Origin: Chara braunii
Taxonomy: Eukaryota > Streptophyta > Charophyceae > Charales > Characeae
Direction of reading: 5' to 3'
DNA: 34,453 nt
NCBI GenBank assembly: GCA_003427395.1
Contig: BFEA01000088.1
Span: forward strand, 3,494,375 to 3,528,827
Shown: positions 32,271 to 34,453 of the stretch, one piece after another
Numbering within the stretch: position 1 is the first letter of the stretch
Layout of the letters: each line of letters opens with the position of its first letter
The notes under the pieces: model-generated
The model's input: only the letters and a program-made list of their open reading frames with translations
Database searches by the model: none
Told to the model about the DNA's origin: nothing
Translations under genes and position numbers: made by a program

Positions 32271-33261
32271 GGCGTCACAGTCATGCACACTGCCATCAAG
32301 ACAGAGAGGATGCCAGGGCACCCACCATCCGCTATCTGTGGCCATCGCCTGCCCTGCAGCCAGCGCAACGTTTAACTGTCACATCACATCCTCGTTCATA
32401 CCACCAAGAGAGGCTGAGCCCGGTATCACGTCCTACTTATATTACCGCCACTGGGCCTGTTCACACCTAGCCCAACCCGCTCACAAGCACACCTTCACAC
32501 AAAGACAAGCGCATCTGCCCCGAAAGCTGGGGACATTCATAGTAAAGGGTACTTGGCCTCGAAACTTCTAAGAGTGCCGGCTGGGAAAAACGTCCATCCA
32601 CAGACCTGTTTACCTTTCAATCAAAAGCTAAATTCTTATGGCCGACATCCGGGCTCTATCTCATTGATACACATATCAGTCGCCCTACCCACTGTGGCTT
32701 TTAGCCACCAAAATCAGAAAAAAGCAAACATCAAGAAGCCTCTTAGCACCGGACACTTAACCATCGCCCCTAATCAATGTCAAAAAATCCCCCATATAAC
32801 TTATTGCCCGAGGCATAGCCGTAAACAAATTAAAAATAGAGCACTAGGCCTTTCGGCCTGCTTGGCAAAAAGCCAAGCCCCAAATCACAGCAGGGGAGGA
32901 GGAACCAGCAGCAATTTTGTAAATGAACAGACGCCTACAGAGAAAGTCCAAAGCAAGGGATTCCAACGCAGCCCAGGACGACAACCTACACAGATGGTAT
33001 CAGCCCTTCATTACTTGTCTGTGTTACCAACCGGGCCACCTGGATCACCTTTGTTGCCCGGGGCCTCCGGCTAGGCAAGAGCCAGGGAAGGTCCCTGTAC
33101 CAGAGGGGGGGGGGGGGGGGGAACCGAAAAAAAACTTTTTGCCTCAGGCTTGGGTTGAAATTCTCTGCCAAATCCAGAGGAGACGCTTCGAGGTGCCATC
33201 CTCTGGACTTTGTGGACTCTCAGGAACTTTGCAATCTACAAGGGAGAGCGTCTCACCCCTC
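32271..33261 (+). other. Right flank; possible zinc-knuckle coding remnant
   Basis: Overlapping open frames cover 32553-33074 and 32923-33291. In the second (ATG 32923), CYQPGHLDHLC at about 33022-33054 matches C-x4-H-x4-C of a CCHC knuckle, with the first Cys one residue too close. This could be a scrap of a Gag or LINE ORF1, but the rest matches nothing I know. A G17 run lies near 33104-33120. Confidence 0.25.
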
Positions 33262-33281
33262 TTTTTTTTTTTTTTTTTTTT
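33262..33281 (+). repeat. T20 homopolymer
   Basis: A run of about 20 T. On the minus strand it would be a poly(A) stretch, but no retroposon could be delimited beside it. Confidence 0.7.
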
Positions 33282-33633
33282 AAACCACTAGTACCTTTGC
33301 TGCTTCAGAAATGAGGGAAAACGCCAGCTCTCGAAGAATTCGGCCGCCCGACGACGGCTGCCATTGATAAATCTAATCGGCAGCCGTAGTTTCGTTTCGT
33401 CCTCCTGAAAGGTCGCAAGCGCGCTATTTTTCGAAACGACAAAAGTGCTAGTGATTTAAGCACCAAATTTCACAGCCAACCGTCAGGAAGGGATAAGAGC
33501 CCATGTCTGACAGGAGGTCAGTCCTTGTGGTGGCTCCAGTCTTATTAGTGGGGAGCGATACATGCTGGGAACCAGGCCTAGTGTTCCTGTTACATTTGTG
33601 GTACAACATTCTCCTCCATCCATGCTTGGGTCC

Positions 33634-33880
33634 TACATTGATTGCCCTCCCGTGTCAGAGGGGATTGACAGACCCCTTTCGTTGTGCCATGGCTGGCAAC
33701 TCTCGGCCCCAGTTCTAAGATCAGTTGGGAGCAACATCGGTATACAAGGTTTGTCCACCTTCCATTCTTGCAGATGTATCTTGATTGTATTGTTGTGTTA
33801 GAGGGGTTTAACAAACCCCCTTGTGATGCCGTCTCCACCTGCTCTCAGCTCCTATCCGCGCTGGGAGGAACTCAGTTGCT
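33634..33880. repeat. Diverged direct repeat, period about 145 bp
   Basis: attgattgccctcccgtgtcagaggggattgacagaccccttt-like sequence near 33636 is echoed near 33781 (ttgattgtattgttgtgtta then gaggggtttaacaaacccc). Each is followed by related words. The region is non-coding. Confidence 0.4.
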
Positions 33881-34089
33881 TGCTGGTTATGGGTTGTGAC
33901 GCTGCACTTCCCTGGTCACGGTGGTTGCCTGTCCTGCTTAGTTGGCCACTTGGGGGAAATGGCAGGGGGAAAAGGGGGGCAAGGGAGATGGTTGGTGGCG
34001 GAGTGTCTGGCAGCGCTGGGGTCGAAAGGGAGGCGGCCTAGGTTGAGGGGTGGTCGGTCGTCCTGCTTAGCCAGCCACGGCGGGGGGAA

Positions 34090-34142
<53 letters not shown>

Positions 34143-34225
34143 AGGGAAGCAGGCCTTGGTTAGGGGTGGTGGGGGGGGGAAGGGGGATGGTTGGTGGGGT
34201 GGTGTCTGGCGGCGAGGGGGGCAGG
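33881..34225. repeat. G-rich subtelomeric sequence with 51-nt G run
   Basis: Two related G-rich blocks containing ggagatggttggtggcgg-type and gatggttggtggggtggtg-type words flank an uninterrupted run of 51 G (34090-34140). Such DNA can form G-quadruplexes, and the run length may be an assembly artefact. Confidence 0.7.
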
Positions 34226-34453
34226 TTTAGGGTTTAGGGTTAAGGGGTTTAGGGTTTAGGGTTTTGGGTTTGGGGTTTGGGGTTTGGGGTTTAGGGTTTT
34301 GGGTTTGGGGTTAAGGGTTTTGGGTTTAGGGTTTAAGGGTCTAGGGGTTAGGGGTTAAGGGTTTTAGGGTTTTGGGTTAAGGGTTTTGGGTTTTGGGTTT
34401 GGGGTTTTAGGGGTTTTAGGGTTTTAGGGTTTAGGGTTTTAGGGTTTAGGGTT
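34226..34453 (+). repeat. Degenerate plant-type telomere repeat (TTTAGGG)n
   Basis: Tandem TTTAGGG with many variants (TTTTAGGG, TTTTGGG, TTTGGGG, TTAAGGG) runs to the window edge. The G-rich strand reads 5' to 3' toward the right end, as expected for the right end of a chromosome. The high variant content is typical of the proximal, subtelomere-facing part of a telomere or of an old interstitial array. Confidence 0.93.

Noticed and set aside
9320-32280. Target-site duplication of the whole Ty3/gypsy element
   Set aside because: Bases before 9325 and after 32270 do not match over 4-6 bp at any nearby offset, so no claim is made.
33896-34237. Gly-rich and Pro-rich frames over the G run
   Set aside because: Purely compositional; the 51-nt G run encodes poly-Gly or poly-Pro.
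1-34453. CRISPR arrays, rRNA genes, bacterial operons
   Set aside because: No regularly spaced identical repeats or rRNA signature were seen, and telomere, LTR and microsatellite content mark the sequence as eukaryotic.

Overview
The window is plant-type nuclear DNA from a chromosome end. Three things point to this. The right edge is a run of TTTAGGG-family telomere repeats with the G-rich strand facing outward. A large degenerate Ty3/gypsy retrotransposon fills most of the window, primed by a tRNA-iMet-type site. There are also many GA microsatellites and mononucleotide runs. A green plant or streptophyte alga (a charophyte such as Chara would fit) is my best guess, but the exact organism is inferred. 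No intact host gene, rRNA gene or CRISPR array was found. Ambiguous bases between 1938 and 2175 and at 11320 suggest a draft assembly.

Layout. 1-9324 is non-genic repeat-rich DNA: a tetranucleotide repeat, a diverged pair of repeats with a hydrophobic/Cys-rich peptide-like reading on the minus strand (3.1-3.6 kb), an AGCTAGCTAA-like minisatellite (4.26-4.55 kb), a GA microsatellite, A-tailed stretches, a dispersed repeat pair (7.0/7.6 kb) and a 60-bp tandem duplication (8.4 kb). 9325-32270 is one Ty3/gypsy element of about 23 kb. Its 5' LTR (about 2.4 kb) is split by an 8.3-kb nested insertion (10137-18434) with TGTC...GACA ends and a probable 4-bp target duplication. After the LTR come the primer binding site (20034), gag with a CCHC knuckle, a tandemly duplicated protease region (2 x about 1166 bp), reverse transcriptase, RNase H, a PHD-finger-like remnant, integrase with a GPY/F-type end, an extra acidic ORF, and the 3' LTR (about 2.7 kb). 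32271-34225 is more repeat-rich DNA ending in a 51-nt G run. 34226-34453 is degenerate telomere repeat.

How it works together. The element carries everything expected of an autonomous Ty3/gypsy retrotransposon: TATA boxes in the LTR, PBS, gag and PR-RT-RH-INT. It is now dead, with frameshifts and many stop codons. In the five places where a second copy allows comparison, each stop codon is explained by C-to-T on the coding strand. Three features look unusual for the family: a reading frame inside the LTR itself, a PHD-like zinc finger between RNase H and integrase, and a roughly 1.8-kb same-strand ORF between pol and the 3' LTR. The nested 8.3-kb insert has no recognisable protein gene, but it carries a perfect terminal hairpin, two tRNA-like pol III promoter regions, minisatellites and a long GA tract.
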